A DNA stretch of 64,000 nt from Phoronis australis (lineage: Eukaryota; Phoronida; Phoronidae), in NCBI GenBank assembly GCA_002633005.1, contig NMRA01000198.1, positions 8,045-72,044 of the forward strand. The letters run 5' to 3'. Positions 49,501 through 62,748 of this stretch are shown in pieces. Below the pieces are notes generated by a model that saw only the letters and a list, made by a program, of their open reading frames with translations, searched no databases and was not told the DNA's origin. Position 1 is the first letter of the stretch, and each line of letters begins with the position of its first letter. The position numbers were made by a program, and so were the translations under genes.

Positions 49501-52500
49501 TTCCTCAGGTCATGCTTCATATTCAAGACATACAAGACCTTTAGGACATTACCATCACACACTTCACATACAATACATACAAGACCCTTAGGACATTACC
49601 ATCAAATGCTTCATACACAAAACATACCAGATCCTTAAGACTTTACCATCACATGCTTCATATACAAGACATACCAGATCGTTAGGATATAACCATCACA
49701 CACTTCAGACATTCCAGATCCTTAGAACATTAAAATCACATGCTTCATATACAAGACAGTCATACAATGTACCACAAACTATACATTGAATTTCACTCTT
49801 CATGTCCTGGATCATCACTAAACTATGTATTGTTTGAAAGTAAAAAAACCTGCAAAACTTGATTTTACCTTTTTCACCACTCTGCCATTAATTAGGTCAC
49901 ATGACCATGTCTTTTCAATGAAACTTAGACAAAGGTACATCGATAACAAAACAATGACGTTGGAATTAATTTTGTTTGATATAATAATATTAAATGTTCA
50001 AGATGGAATCTCAAAAATGTTGTTACAGTTTTCTAAACTATCACAGACTGTTTTTGTCTGATGTAGCTTTTTATTTTTTTTCACAAACACCATAAATTAA
50101 AAGTTATTTTTGATAGCCTCTCATGTAAAAATGGAACAATTCCTAACAGCATACTGCATACAGTACATAAAGTATCGCAACATTTCATGTCAATCTGACC
50201 AACCATGCCTGAGATATGATGTTCCAAAGTTAGCCAAGCTTATCTAGGATGATCCTACAAATATTCCACAGCTCCTCAGATCAATACTGTCACCGGCTCC
50301 ACCTATATTCCAGAGCCATCAAGACTGCACAAGTCAGTAACATCACATGACACAGACACATGATACACCAGAATCCTTAGCACTATACAGATCCCAGTAT
50401 GTATAAATCCTCACTGCCCAAGCCAGCAATGTTACAACTAAAGACGTAGGCAAAAGATATACCTGAATCCTTAGCACTATACAGATCCCAGTATGTATAA
50501 ATCCTCACTGCCCAAGCCAGCAATGTTACAACTAAAGACAGAGGCACAAGATAGACCTGAATCTTCAACACATTGCAGATTCTGTGTAAATGCTCACTGC
50601 CCAAGACAGTAACATCACATGGTACAAACACAAGATATACCTGAATCCTCAACACTATACAGATCCTCTGTAGCTCTTCAGTCCCTAGGTCATTACCACA
50701 TGCCTTAATCTGGTCAACATATGCTGGTTCTTGACTCTTGTATTTCTCCACCTTTGCCTCACCAGTTTGGACATTGATGTAACTATATGTTGGACAGAAC
50801 AGGCTCAATTACTTCAGACATAGCAGTCAAAAGGCTGTGTGCAACAATATTCATTAGATGAAGGCTGAATTCATGACATACAAAAGGTTTTGGTACCAAA
50901 ATTGACTATCTAACAGGTTTGGTAAGGATTGAAAATAAAAAGTCTTGACTTTTTAAAATATGATTTTATGCAAAATGCCCAAATTACTGCATTTCAGTTT
51001 GGATCTTCATCCAATGCCGTACAGCTTACGCCATTTTTTCTTCTTTCATTTTATACATTGTTGATGTTCTAATTTAGAAACATTTGTCTTTTAACACATT
51101 CAGGAGTAGCATTTTCATTGAAAAAGGTATCATCCATGGACAAGCAACAGCAGTTGTGGCTGTGGACAACATCTGTGGACAGTAACTACGTGACAAGTAC
51201 CAAGAGCAGAGCAGTGTATCCTTCATGACTGGGGATATTTGCTATCTCCAACAGGAAGTTAAATTAGGTCACATGACCGGATACACCGGTGGCTGTGGAC
51301 GCTATCTGAGGTCAGCAACACGGTTCAAATGCTAAGTAATGACTTGTTATTATCTCATCACGGATTAACTTTTCTTAATAAGTAAAAGACACTGTTTTAC
51401 TGAGCGGGTATTTCTAGGCCATGGCCAATCTTTCTGCCATTCCTGGCAATGCTGCTTGAAACAGTTCCACCTTTGGTTAAAAGGAGGCAACACTGACACT
51501 GGACAATTTGTGACAGGAATCTTATTTATAATAAGACTGACATTGATAAGCAAACTGTACCTGTAGTATGGGTCACCCTGAGTTAAGTAGGTGCCCACTG
51601 CTGGTAACCCATCTGGCCCAAGTCTACCCTCACAACGCTTATCCCCTGCCTTACACCCAAACATCAGCGCTATCCGACTTCGCTCCCGACTGATGTTATG
51701 AAGATCAATGAACTACAATCATATTAAAGCAACTTGACCTACATTACGTCAAAATGACACGATTTAGACCGCTTACAGCAGCTATGAAACTGGTGTCACG
51801 GCAGCCATTACTAAAACTAGAGAGCAGAAAGACTTCCAAGTTGACAGTTCATTATAGGTGGAGACCAGACTCAACATGTCAGCTTGTCATGGCAGTCTTG
51901 ATCAATTATGAACTAAATGTCAGTTCATTCCAAGCCCAGACACCAACAGTTTTATAGATGAAGGAAATGGTCTAAATCAAGTAAGTTTGTTTGACACAAT
52001 GTAGTTTTACTAACAGCAGATTCAAACAACAGCAAAGGCTTAAAACATGTCTACACTGGCGTATGACATAGCATTAACACATGTCCACACTGGTGTGTCA
52101 AATAGACGAAGTGTTAACTCGTGTCTACACTATAGCGTTAACATGTGTCTACACGGGTGTATGACATAGCATTAACTCATGTCTACACTGGTGTAGCACA
52201 TGACATTAACACGTGTCCACACTGGTGTATCATATAGTGTTAACTGACTGTCTACAGCTTTAACATATGTCTACCCTGGTGTATCTCATAGCATAAACAC
52301 GTGACTGTCTACCCTCATGGTGTATCACATTTGACACATGTCACATCATAGCAAGATTCTTCATGTTGTCAATACATTCACCTGGTGGCCAGTCGGGACA
52401 CATAAAGGCTGTGACAGACACAGCACACATGACTGGAGTTACTGGAAATTTCCCCTCTTCCAAAGGTATGCCCAGGGGATTACTACCAGAGATAAAATTC

Positions 52501-55500
52501 CAGGTAAGGTAGGTCTCATTATGCTCTCTTATTTCAATGAATTGTTCTTGCTTGACACAAAGTCAGCTCAGTGATCATGCGCTTCAGGACAGTCAACAGA
52601 CTGTTATGAGTCAACATACAACTGAAAAATGACCTCGTCCGCACTTCGTCAATGGCCAAAAGTTCTCATAAACTTGAAAGCTCATGTCACGGCAAGAAAA
52701 CACAACAAGTCGGGTGATTTCATATACGGCAGTGCTGACATGTTCAGATACATTGTGTGATCATGGTTTATACCTTGTAAACATCAGGTGACATGACAGA
52801 AAACTAGGTGACAAGTCAACAATATGACATGAAACAACACTAACCCTTGCCATGTGTGTCCAATGCATCATCATGGTAAAATGAAAGCTTGAAACCAAGC
52901 CTCAAAATGCTTCTAATAAATACATGGATCAGCAAGTCTTGTGCGGAAGATGCTTGAGCTATGTGTCATCCGAACACACTGAAGTTAAACCTTACAAACC
53001 AAAATGCAATCGATGAAACAGGTTACACCTCATCAAGTTAGTTGTGTTGTCACCTGATGATTACGACTTGACAACCGTCCCATAATGCATTAATTTGAAA
53101 AACGACAACAACACCGTAGAAAGAATCTTCCAAATTGAATGAATGAACTTATTACTAGTTCAGTAAACTATTCTTGTCCGGAAGTGACTTGTCAGCTCAT
53201 TCAATAGAGGCATGCACATGAGTTGGGAGCTTTCAGTCTGAGCAGGTCTTTAATGCTCACTTGAAGCCACATGCCTCTTACATAACACAGCAGCCAGGTT
53301 TACACCATTGTATTGGCTGAATTTGATAAACATGTATTCAAAGTTAAAAAAATATTATCAAACCACAATCCGTTGCTGGCAACTCTCAGATAGAAACTTG
53401 TCAATAGATTATATCACAGACGTAAACATTGGCTGCTTAAGCAAGTTTTTTTGTCTAGTCTCACCTCAGTCTTGTACACAGAGCCATGTGCAAACCCTCG
53501 TTCATAGGAGCCTTTGTTAAGGATCATAGCGTCCTCCATGTCGTAACCCTGTAACATTATATAACACACAATTAGCTTACATTGTACGAAACACAGGCTA
53601 GCTTGTATTAAAAGACACAAACTAGCTTGCATTACAAGACACAAAATAGCTAACATTATACAAGACACGAACAAGCTTGCAATATACAAGACACAGGCTA
53701 GCTTGCATTATACCAGACACAGACTAGCTCGCAGTATATGAAATACAAGCTAGCTTGCACAATATAAGACACAGACTAGCTTGTATAATTAAATTATACA
53801 CCTTCTCACAGTCAGGACAACTTGATGAAAAGCACAATGATCACTTGAGACAGCCACGGACACAAGAGTCAGGGCGTGTGTTATTAACTAGTTGGCAGTA
53901 TCCAATCCCTAAAGCACTATTACCATATGCCATGCCTAAAGCACCATGCCATCCGTAAAGCACCATGCCATCCCTAAAGCATCATCACTATATGCCATCC
54001 CTAAAGCACCATTACCACATGCCAGACCTGTGACAAGGACATGCAAGCAAAAGGAATGCCAGTAATTTCTACTCTGAGGAACTACAATCTAATCAGCTGT
54101 CAAAGGGCGATGGACTTACTAAAAATGAAAAGTAAAAGGAACTAACAATTCAAAGCCTAGAGCGAAGATAGAAGTTCATTGATGCAAGAATCTTGCTGCA
54201 ACACAAGAATCTTGCTGCAGAAGCTAGCGTCATCACATGCTCCACTTTCAACACAAGACGATGTCTTCCAAAGTCTTAATGTCAAACTGCATTTTCGCGA
54301 AATTCTCATGTCCACAGAATGTACATCAGTCTATACACGGCAACCCACAGATCATCATTGAGGTTATCTTAATCAATTGACGGAACTTTCATGCCAGTCA
54401 GTACAATCACAAGTGATCACAACTCACTGTATAAGATATGACTGCAACCACAGCATTAGTGCCCAGGGGGTAGTTGTCCATATTGTAATGATCATGCATG
54501 TATGGTCGTACTATGGGTGACTGTGGAGTCTGGATCCTGTACAGTTTGTTATCTGACCGGTGCTGGAACGCATGCAGGGGCGTGCCCATCGTCTGTTTAC
54601 CCATCTGTAACATTAAAATAAGTGTGTTTACAAAGAGTTCCAGCAACAATTATTATAATAAATATCAGCCACATGGACACTAAGGAGCAAACCATTGGTG
54701 ACATTTTACACCAATCACATGACAATCATTTGAGTAATTAAAGTAAAATAATATTGTCAAACAAAATACTAAAGTATGACTGAGCTTGTACACAAAAGAT
54801 CTTGCTTGAAAGACACAGTCTGGTGAATTTAGAAAATGAATGAAAAATTATAACAATTTGTTTTTTGTTCATTATTTTGTAAGCCAGGGTATGTATTGAG
54901 AATGGAGGAAGGACTAAATAAAGGTAATTGTCAACCATCGTGAAGTCTTTCCCCTTTCATCAATAACTCTTTAACTGCCATAAAAGTATCGTAACAGTCT
55001 GTGAATCCTCAATGACTGGAAAATTTGTGCTTTTAATGTTTTTATAACATTCCACTGATAATCATGTGACCACCATTTTTAGTGAAAATTGTAATTTTTT
55101 GTTTTGAGCATGAATTTCTAAAAAAAACTGAAATGCGTTTTGAAATGTGACAGTAAATAATGGTCACAAGTTAGTCTTCTTTTTTGAGTCAGATATCTGC
55201 GTAACTCCGAACAAATAAGAAATCTGGGATTCGGTTTCCTCAATGATACACAACAAAAAAAGTGACCGAGTTTGTACAAATTCATCCAAATCAACCAACG
55301 CTATAAAAAGGAATCTATGTTGAAATTTGCAAAAGGCATCGAAAAAAAATTTGCAAAAAGCCTGGAAGTCAGCGATAAAACACAGATGGCGTTGTAATAT
55401 ATCATCACAACTATCATTTCTGCATTCAGTTTCATTGAGAAAGCATCAATTGAAAACCTGTAAATACTGTGTAATGCACTCAGGTGAATACAGAACTAAG

Positions 55501-58500
55501 ATGTTGATTTTTTTCCCTGGAAATAGTCTGACATAACATGGCCACATTTTGACAACAAGATGCCCATTATTCAGTGGAGAAAGCTAGTTCTCAAAATGCG
55601 TGCACTTTATATCTGACTACCACCCTTATCCATTCACTGTGTGTTGTTTCAAGTAACAGTAAATGCATGCCATAGAAACATTTAATTAACACAGTGACTG
55701 CAAATGTATAACCCAAGACAACCATGGATTGTGTTTGTACTACAACACTATCGTTTAAAGCAGCTACAGTCCCTTCCATGTCACGACGGCATTAACAAAC
55801 ACTTTGATATCTGTAAACACAATACTGTATAGTCTCACAAATCTAGAGATGCCAAAGACAGACTAAGCTGAGAGATTAGCGAAAAGCACAGAACATTTCA
55901 TATTACCTGACACTGATACATATTACGGGGACTCTGGTTACAGTCAGAGTAGGGTGTCAGACTGGCTATAGCACTCAGCATGGTGTATTCATTCAGTTCC
56001 TGGTGTGTAGTCAACTGTAAAAACAGGTAGGTGTATTGTATTTCTTCATTACATGATACAATAAACTGTGAAAATACAATGCTAAACCACTAAATGCAAA
56101 CAAATGCCTTGGAATAGTTGACTTTACTGTCTTTACCACCAAACGGATTAATTGCTGCGTAAAAATATTACTAGGCACAAACTTGAACTAATTGTTTCAA
56201 TAACAAAACATTTCAAGCGTAGACATACCCCCTCATGGAATTCGTCGGCCGTGATGCAGATATCCAAATAAGCTTGTTCAAATGTGCCGATCATCTCTAT
56301 GGCATTGTAGCGTAGGTTTTTCACCGGCCTCATCATACGGGCCAGCCCAGTGAACAGGTATATACCAGCATACTGACTGGCGTACTTAGTGTGGGGAACA
56401 AAGATGATCTCCATCATGGGGGGTACGCGTTCTAGTCCGCGCACCTTCATCGTGCGCAAGCGGCCGACAAATGTACGAGCATCAGAGTCACACACATAAC
56501 CAAGCAGGCATCCATCCAACAGAACCACATAACAGTCACGTACAGGGCCAGGTGGTGGCACTGTGTACGGTGACATCCCAAGTGAGGCTAACAGACGTGG
56601 CAGGTGAGTATTGGGAGACTCATAGTTCACAGCCTATAATACACAACATAAGAATCTAAACAGTAAATAAAAACAGTGTAAAATCTCACTAACTTCGCAC
56701 AAAAATAATTGCCAAAGTTTCTCATTGTACAGTGTCCTTAAACATCGCTGTAAATGGCTACTCCAAACAGTTTAGTCAAAATATTATGTGTTGGAGACTA
56801 TTATGGTACAGATCATGAACATGATGGAGTACAATGAATGGGAAAACAAAATTTCACTTGTCTGCCATCCTGTGTCCTAATTTGATGAGATATTAACATG
56901 CTGAGTAATAATCCATAATACTCCTAATGTCAATTATTTCCCATAGGAGATAATGATTTGATGGGAGAACATGATGGACATTCAGCCATGTTCTGTAGAA
57001 GACGCTCCTAGGTGGATTAGATCCACTGCACTGCACTGGGATGACCAAACTCAATTACAATTAATTATAAGACAGTTCATATTTTCATACTTCTTCAGTG
57101 AGTTTGGTGCATTATTGCTGTCTAGGATGATAAACATAATATTGCACATAAATAAACATAATATTACACAAATTTGGCAGCTATTCCCCACGTCTAAATC
57201 ACTTGTAGCAATTGGCGGGATTATCTCCAACATCACACTCGAGGTCTAGATACAGGAAATAACAGCCTCCCATGCACAGTCAGCAGTAATAATACAGAGC
57301 AGCATGATACTTAAATCCCATCACAAACCTTGATAAAGTGAGCCATGATAACATTTTCAATTTGAATGCACTTGGTACCAACTCACCTCACACAATGCAC
57401 TGAGATGGTTCAACAGACCACAAGGAGCTCCATCTGGTGTGTGCACTGGACATAGGAACCCTACATAAGAATAACAGCAAATCACCTGATGTGAAATTCA
57501 GATTAGACTATGTTTAACTTAATAGATGTAGGTAGATAAACGTTGCAATGGAAGCAGATTTGGGACATCCCGAGGGCACCAACTTTCAACGTCAAGGGAC
57601 AAGACACTACAAATCCTTTATTATACAGGGTGAGACGGAAAAAATGACAGCTACAACTTGACACGTTGCGACTGAAATTTTATCTATCACGTATTCAGTG
57701 CCAAGTGAACAAACTCGTATCAACCGATAATGTCGTGAAAACAGGGCAAAGACATTAAGGATTTTACTCATCACATGACATAGTTGCAAAGAACATTATT
57801 AAGCTTAATGTAATCATTTGTATTGAATTGAAAAATTCAGTATTTTAACAATCTTGACGTTAACACCCAGCTTAAAAACTGAGTTAAAGATCAGATATTC
57901 CTTCATTCAACATTCAGTGGTGACTTAAGCTGATATATGTACAATAATTTAGCATAATAGATTCATGACACTTGACAGGCATGATGACTATCTTGTGTTT
58001 TACATTCATCACAATATGGCTACTTGGTCCAGGCTAACAAGCAGTGACAACTTACCCCAGGCCTCCGGCAGCAATCGTCGCACTGTGGTGGTACGCATCT
58101 CTGCAAAGAACGCCCCACGGTGGACGCAGCGAAAATGTGACAGGTAACGCATGAAATTTAGTTTGTCAGCCACGACTGTGAGACCAGAAGCCTAAAAGTA
58201 TTGGTGTGGGTGACTCGTTTACCAAATATTAACAAGCAATATACACAAAAGAAAAATGGCCACAGATAGCTACAAAAATCCGCAGTTCTAAAGAATATGT
58301 ATCCTTTATTGTAAAAGAATAAGATACAATAAACAGAAAAGTGAAATCATAGACTGGCAGTCCAACACAATCACAAACTGGCAGTCCAACACAATCAGAG
58401 ACTGGCAGTCTAACACAATGAGAGACTGGCAGTCTAACACAATGAGAGACTGGCAGTCTAACACTATCATAGACTGGCAGTCCAACGCAATCAGAGACTG

Positions 58501-59092
58501 GCAGACTAACACAATCAGAGACTGGCAGTCTAACACAATGAGAGACTGGCAGTCTAATGCAATCAGAGACTGCCAGGGTGAAAGGAGGTTCAGCCACATC
58601 AATACTGCAACTTTATAAAACATTAATCATTGGTGACTTTTAGACTGTTGGGTTTCCAGACCTCAAAATTTTAATAACAATTCCAGTCATGTTTCACTCA
58701 TTTAGTAGAATTCAATCGGCATAACCAGCATCAGTGAATCATTAAAAATACGTTAACTTGAACAAAACTGCATTTTATATCAGACAACACGATGACAATT
58801 GTTCGAAGCTTACTCATCAAAAATACTTCGCGTCCCTTCGCTGAAATTTCTTTTCACTACATCCACCTCTCAGCACCATTTCAAAAGAAATCAGCAATTA
58901 TGTATTTTAAGCAAAACCTAAGAAGATGTCACTGAACAAGCAAGCGACCACCCCCGGCCTTTTTGAGTCCACATTACTTCACCTGCATTAATCCCAGCCC
59001 TGTCTTGGATACCAGATTGCCTGTAGCCATGAGGTACTCCATGGGCCTTGTGATATCTGCTGGACCCTTTCCACATGCCTCAGACAGAGCAC
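43523..59092 (-). CDS. POLR1B: RNA polymerase I subunit RPA2, C-terminal 14 exons
   Basis: Exons in gene order: 59092-58983, 58191-58056, 57460-57387, 56633-56229, 56014-55907, 54604-54428, 53548-53465, 51712-51561, 50782-50641, 49433-49277, 48707-48582, 46664-46537, 45203-45039, 43741-43523. All phases join, giving about 726 residues; human POLR1B is 1135 aa, so about 400 N-terminal residues are missing. Marks of the Pol I paralogue rather than Pol II or III are '[19 protein letters not shown]' and '[10 protein letters not shown]'. Shared beta-subunit motifs are '[13 protein letters not shown]', '[20 protein letters not shown]', '[13 protein letters not shown]', '[12 protein letters not shown]', '[11 protein letters not shown]' and '[16 protein letters not shown]'. 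The last exon has the C-terminal zinc site, CTKC and CSVC. The enzyme transcribes ribosomal RNA in the nucleolus. The introns are dense in minisatellites. No N-terminal exon was found between 59.1 and 64 kb. Confidence 0.95.
46920..48540 (+). repeat. Repeat array with eleven CTCF-core-like motifs, POLR1B intron
   Basis: Related units of about 75-160 bp combine 'aaaaatggccac.aggtggcgcaaa' with phrases 'agatccgtctgaaagtcgtc', 'attttcacaatcatcc' and 'ggtttggttgatag'. The 14-bp core CCAC.AGG.GGC.C starts at 46996, 47112, 47257, 47390, 47466, 47586, 47747, 47892, 48024, 48177 and 48324, always on the plus strand. The 3' end has a GC-rich tail of 'gacgccgga' and 'gacgga' units, then 'cataatatgtgggcgcataaa'. 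It lies in the intron between exons 46664-46537 and 48707-48582. Related decayed copies are near 19.3-20.3 kb. No coding capacity is seen. Confidence 0.8.
49500..49760. repeat. Minisatellite, unit about 42 bp, POLR1B intron
   Basis: Units of 'catacaagac..ttaggacattaccatcacacacttcata' recur five to six times with small changes, starting about 70 bp upstream (in gene sense) of the exon acceptor at 49433. Confidence 0.8.
50368..50641. repeat. Tandem copies of a POLR1B exon end and its splice donor
   Basis: The 3' end of exon 50782-50641 plus its donor and about 30 bp of intron recurs three more times at about 84-94 bp steps (copies beginning near 50556, 50462 and 50368). On the minus strand each keeps the exon-end text around 'ATTCAG' and a GT or similar after it. 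The copy at 50462 retains the authentic donor sequence GTATATC. Confidence 0.75.
52030..52330. repeat. Minisatellite, unit about 36 bp, POLR1B intron
   Basis: Phrases 'catgtctacactggtgtat' and 'acatagcattaac' recur about eight times at roughly 36-bp spacing with several indels. It is non-coding. Confidence 0.75.
53560..53800. repeat. Minisatellite, unit about 27 bp, POLR1B intron
   Basis: About eight or nine units of 'acaagacacaggctagcttgcattat' begin just upstream (in gene sense) of the acceptor of exon 53548-53465. Confidence 0.8.
53915..54030. repeat. Short tandem repeat 'ccctaaagcaccat'
   Basis: 'cc.taaagcaccat' followed by 'taccatatgccat' or 'gccat' recurs five times with variable unit length. 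It is non-coding. Confidence 0.75.
58351..58580. repeat. 24-bp minisatellite, about ten copies, POLR1B intron
   Basis: The unit 'agactggcagtctaacacaat' plus three bases repeats at exactly 24 bp from 58351 to about 58580. Because 24 is a multiple of 3, reading frames stay open through it on both strands; these are not genes. Confidence 0.9.
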
Positions 59093-59559
59093 CTGCAACA
59101 ACAAGACACAAATTTTATGTTTGACATATGCTGGGTGCTGATAAGGTTATATCACTATTACCTTGAGACAGGAAGTTTTCTACAACACTAAGTACTGAAT
59201 GTTTTGATTTAAAATCTGTAAAAGTCACAAAAATCATGAAATAAGGCAAGTTAATTCTTCATGTTTCCTACAGTTCTATACTGCAATTACTAAGGAGTTC
59301 ATAATATGTGTGTTACTTTTGGCACAATAAACTGTTTCCTCTTATTTCTTATTTTATCTCACTTTAATGTAATCCTCAGTATGCATCACTTAACTGATAG
59401 TAAATGTGGATTTATTATAGGTTAAAAATTTTAGAATTGTCCGAAACATCGTTAATAGACCTTTTGATGAATGTGATAAATACTGGAACTCAAAAGTGTG
59501 AAACTATTTCCAGTGCTTTGTAGTCAGGGCCTTATTGAATAATAGTCACAGATATATCC

Positions 59560-59750
59560 ATCCTTCAACACAATCTCATCAACACACCCGTCTGTACTAT
59601 AGAGTCAACAACACACTTTCTTAAAGTTCACATGTACCAGTTTTATATTGTCCACAACACACACTCTACAGCGTCCACAATGCCTAGCATTATAGAATCA
59701 ACGAAACACTTTCTACAGTGCCCACAATCCCAATTGCTACAATGTCTACT
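59560..59750. repeat. Degenerate tandem repeat, unit about 30 bp
   Basis: 'caacacactttctacagtgtccacaatgcc'-like units recur about six times with much drift, in the 5'-most visible POLR1B intron. Confidence 0.6.
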
Positions 59751-60592
59751 AGATATCTTTTGTACCACATAGTATACAACACATTTCCCTTTACTGGGCT
59801 GTCACCAGATAGAATGATGTTTACCTTCCTTGAAGGAAATTTTCAACATTCTCAGGTATTTACCCACAATGCAACACATCTAGCACTTGTCCTGTTTCTT
59901 CCCATCTCACATCCTCCTTAGTTATTATGTAATTTGATCATTATTGCAATGCCAGCAAGCTGAGTTATTGCATTTGGTGTTGCAAAAATGATTCAAGAAA
60001 CAGGCAAAAGAGGAAATACGAGACAGTATAAGATGTGTTTCTCTTGTCGATCGACAAAGGAGTGTTTGATACTTTGAAAAGTAGGTTAGTCATGAAATGC
60101 AGTTTTCTACCTCAGCGAACATGATAATTTATGAAAGACATAAGACATTTCTTTATTTGTTAATATATGAAATTGGCAAATAAACACCAAAAACATGAAA
60201 TAAATTCAGATATCACGAGTCTACGATTAGGTTCCATTTTGCCAATAGCGATGGCGGTTTGAAACCAAATCCTCTATTTTGGATACGGAAACAGCACTAT
60301 TTTTCTGTTGTAATGTACAAAAGTGTTTGACACATATTTTGTGAAATTTAGTAAATTAGTAGATCAAGTTTCACTTTTGGAGGTAAGGAGAAAATATCCC
60401 TTAAACTTTACAGTAAATGTCATCACAGAAATCTAAAATTAAGTATCATATCAAGGTATAACCATTGTGAGAATTTTCCGCAAAACTTATTTAATTTGTG
60501 AAACAACAGCGCTATAGTATCTTATATGATTAGGGAAACAACAAGATAAACCACGGGCCAAGAGAAAGGCAGGTGTTTCAGTTGGGCTAAAA
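59751..60592. other. Stretch without a supported gene, lectin 5' flank
   Basis: AT-rich, with no convincing exon on either strand. The lectin promoter must lie here, but I see no clear TATA box at a sensible distance. Confidence 0.45.
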
Positions 60593-61750
60593 ATGGCTAG
60601 AGCTCGGTTGTTAGTTGTGGGACTGTGTATTCTGATCCAAGGAACACTTCAAGAAACAAACACAACAACAACGTGTGATAATGAAGTCAAAACTATACTT
60701 CAAGCTTTTCTGTTGTCTCAGACCAGGTTTGAGAGAAGCGTCCAAGTACAACTGAGTGCTTTGAAAGCAGATTTGGACCAACTCAAAGCTGGTGTAGAAA
60801 AAATGAGTCAACATCAGAGTCGAGCCTCCTTGATATGTCCGAGTGGCTATGAAAAGTTCAACTCATCGTGCTATAAAGTGGTAAGCGCTTCGGTCACATG
60901 GTGGACGGCCATGAAGCAGTGTCACGAGGGAGGTGGTCATCTGGTCAGTGTGGAGTCTGCTGAAGAAAACCAATTTCTGCAAGAGGTTATAACACACACA
61001 ACAAAGAACCACGGCACATTCCGCAATGACTACTTCTGGACAGGCGGACATGATCAGAATGTGGAGAACGTCTGGAGATGGGAGTCGACAGGTGAACGCA
61101 TCAGTGTAGGCTATACTTACACAAACTGGCAGCCAGGTGAGAGCAACAGTTTTTGAAATACAAAGCTTATTATTATTATAAATAAGAACTGCATTACCAG
61201 AGTATTATAAGGCAAAGGTTAGTGACAGGCTTCCATATCATCAGTGTGTTTATATACAAAGCTCGGCACAGTAGTAACAAGTTATCATCAGTGGGTTAGA
61301 AAAAAGTCCTTAAAGACAGTAACTGGTTATAACATCATCAATTCACTAATACACGGTTGGAGATCTTAGAAACTGTGCACTACAATAAGAATGAATTATA
61401 AGACAGAAACGAACCCAGTAGAATTGAACTGGCTATATCCCTCATCAGTGTGTGTCATACGGCAATGACATCAAGGTAACTAGAACTGGAGAACTTTACA
61501 AACCAACGTAATGTCATATGTCACCATCAGTCAGGACACAATACAAGACAAAGCTTGACATATCCAAGTAACTTGTTATAACGCCACCAGGAAACATATG
61601 CAATTTATGATAACAGCTTTTTGGTAACTTGCAGGTGAACCAAACAATTTGGGAGGAGAAGATTGTCTGCAACTTCACATTGGCAACAGTCAGTGGAATG
61701 ATGAACGGTGTGACAACAAGCACAACTTCATTTGTGAAATTAATTTGTAA
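60593..61750 (+). CDS. Secreted C-type lectin (perlucin-like), mannose-type EPN site
   Basis: Exons 60593-61136 and 61635-61750 join in phase 1 to 219 aa. Residues 1-20 are a signal peptide (MARAR then a Leu/Val/Ile core). Residues about 40-78 form a heptad-like, Leu/Val-rich coiled-coil stalk suited to oligomer formation. The C-type lectin domain follows from 'CPSGYEKFNSSCY', with 'HLVSVESAEENQFL', the 'WTGG' core and the last cysteine in 'FICEINL'. The split between exons falls inside the sugar site: 'NWQPG' is joined to 'EPNN', giving the Glu-Pro-Asn motif that usually means mannose or N-acetylglucosamine preference. 'QWND' supplies the second calcium-binding WND motif. Such short lectins act in innate recognition or, in molluscs, in shell matrix; the role here is unknown. 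The gene lies antisense just upstream of the visible POLR1B exons. Confidence 0.88.
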
Positions 61751-62747
61751 TTGAATATGAATTAACCTGATGACAGCTTCTCCAGAAATTGTCACCTTAC
61801 AACGGTTTTTTAATGGAGCTGTACACATATCACAAATAGAGAATAACATTGGATTGATTTGTCATAAAATATGGGCAATAAACTTGCCAACTCCAAAAAG
61901 AGGTGAATATACAATGTTCATGGAATTAATACAACTTTAAAGAGGCATGGTTTGCGAAAGCTTGTCAAAAATATCTTTTAAAATTACTCAAGAAAGTACA
62001 ATCTTGCAACGTCTAGTACAGAGTAATTCACTTTCCCCTATGAGAGAATTTACAGAAAAAATAACAAATTCACCTTTTTTGAAATACGTGTGAAGGAAAA
62101 ACTCTTTGGTTACCACAGAGTTTCTAAGCTCCATCCCACTTATGATAAATGCATGCATCCACTCACACACAGTTTAAAGGTCACATTTTCCATGATATAA
62201 GATAAATCTACTAGGTCTATGTCTTGCCATACCAAATATGGAGATGGGCTTTGCCTTGCGAGAGAAAAATCGACAATGAAAGTGGAGAGCAGTCCACAGA
62301 TTGTCTTTTTTGAAATTTGAAACTGAAAGAAAATGCTTTTAATTAATATCAAGAGATTGAAGTTTAAAATCTTTACAATCAAATTTTAAAAGTACCTGGT
62401 GAGCAGGTTGTATTCTGTTTCAGGGGCAGAGAACCACTTTCAATAATGTAATTTTAAATTTATTTAGTCCATTTATCATGTTCCAGCCCTTTTCAACACT
62501 GGCATTATTACGTGAGGCATTAAGTAAACTGAACATGAAGTAATGGACTAAGCTTCTCTCAGTATTAAGTAATCCCATATTTAAAAGAAAAGCTTGATCA
62601 ATACATTCAAAGATAATGCCTGATTTGAATAAAGTAAACAACCCAAGTAGATCAGACGCAACACATGTTTTACCAAATGGATTCAAGAATACCAAACCAC
62701 AAATTGACATGATATTTAGTTAATGCACAAGATTAAATCTGACATGA
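61608..62747. repeat. 1.1 kb duplicated segment, copy 1 (lectin last exon and 3' flank)
   Basis: It runs from 'tgataacagctttttgg' to 'ctgacatga', 1140 bp. Copy 2 (62749-63858) is nearly identical. The length difference is fully explained by a 26-bp segment (near 62089-62114) and a 4-bp 'atga'-type segment (near 62275) present only in copy 1. Confidence 0.95.
61877..61882 (+). terminator. Lectin polyadenylation signal
   Basis: AATAAA lies about 125 nt after the stop codon at 61748-61750. The same signal is present in copy 2 at 63018-63023. Confidence 0.6.
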
Positions 62748-62748
62748 N
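62748..62748. other. Single N at the junction of the two duplicate copies
   Basis: The only ambiguous base in this part of the window sits exactly between the last base of copy 1 and the first base of copy 2, which points to a join made during assembly or polishing. Confidence 0.99.

Noticed and set aside
53560-53800. Regular short repeats that might suggest a CRISPR array
   Set aside because: Direct tandem repeats without unique spacers, in an intron of an animal gene.
58229-58623. Repetitive frames on both strands with 8-residue periods
   Set aside because: Product of a 24-bp minisatellite whose length is a multiple of three; not a repeat protein gene.
59838-59891. Possible extra POLR1B exon (minus) ending in a GTAAAC donor with matching phase
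   Set aside because: The reading is short and does not resemble POLR1B around the missing junction; chance is more likely.
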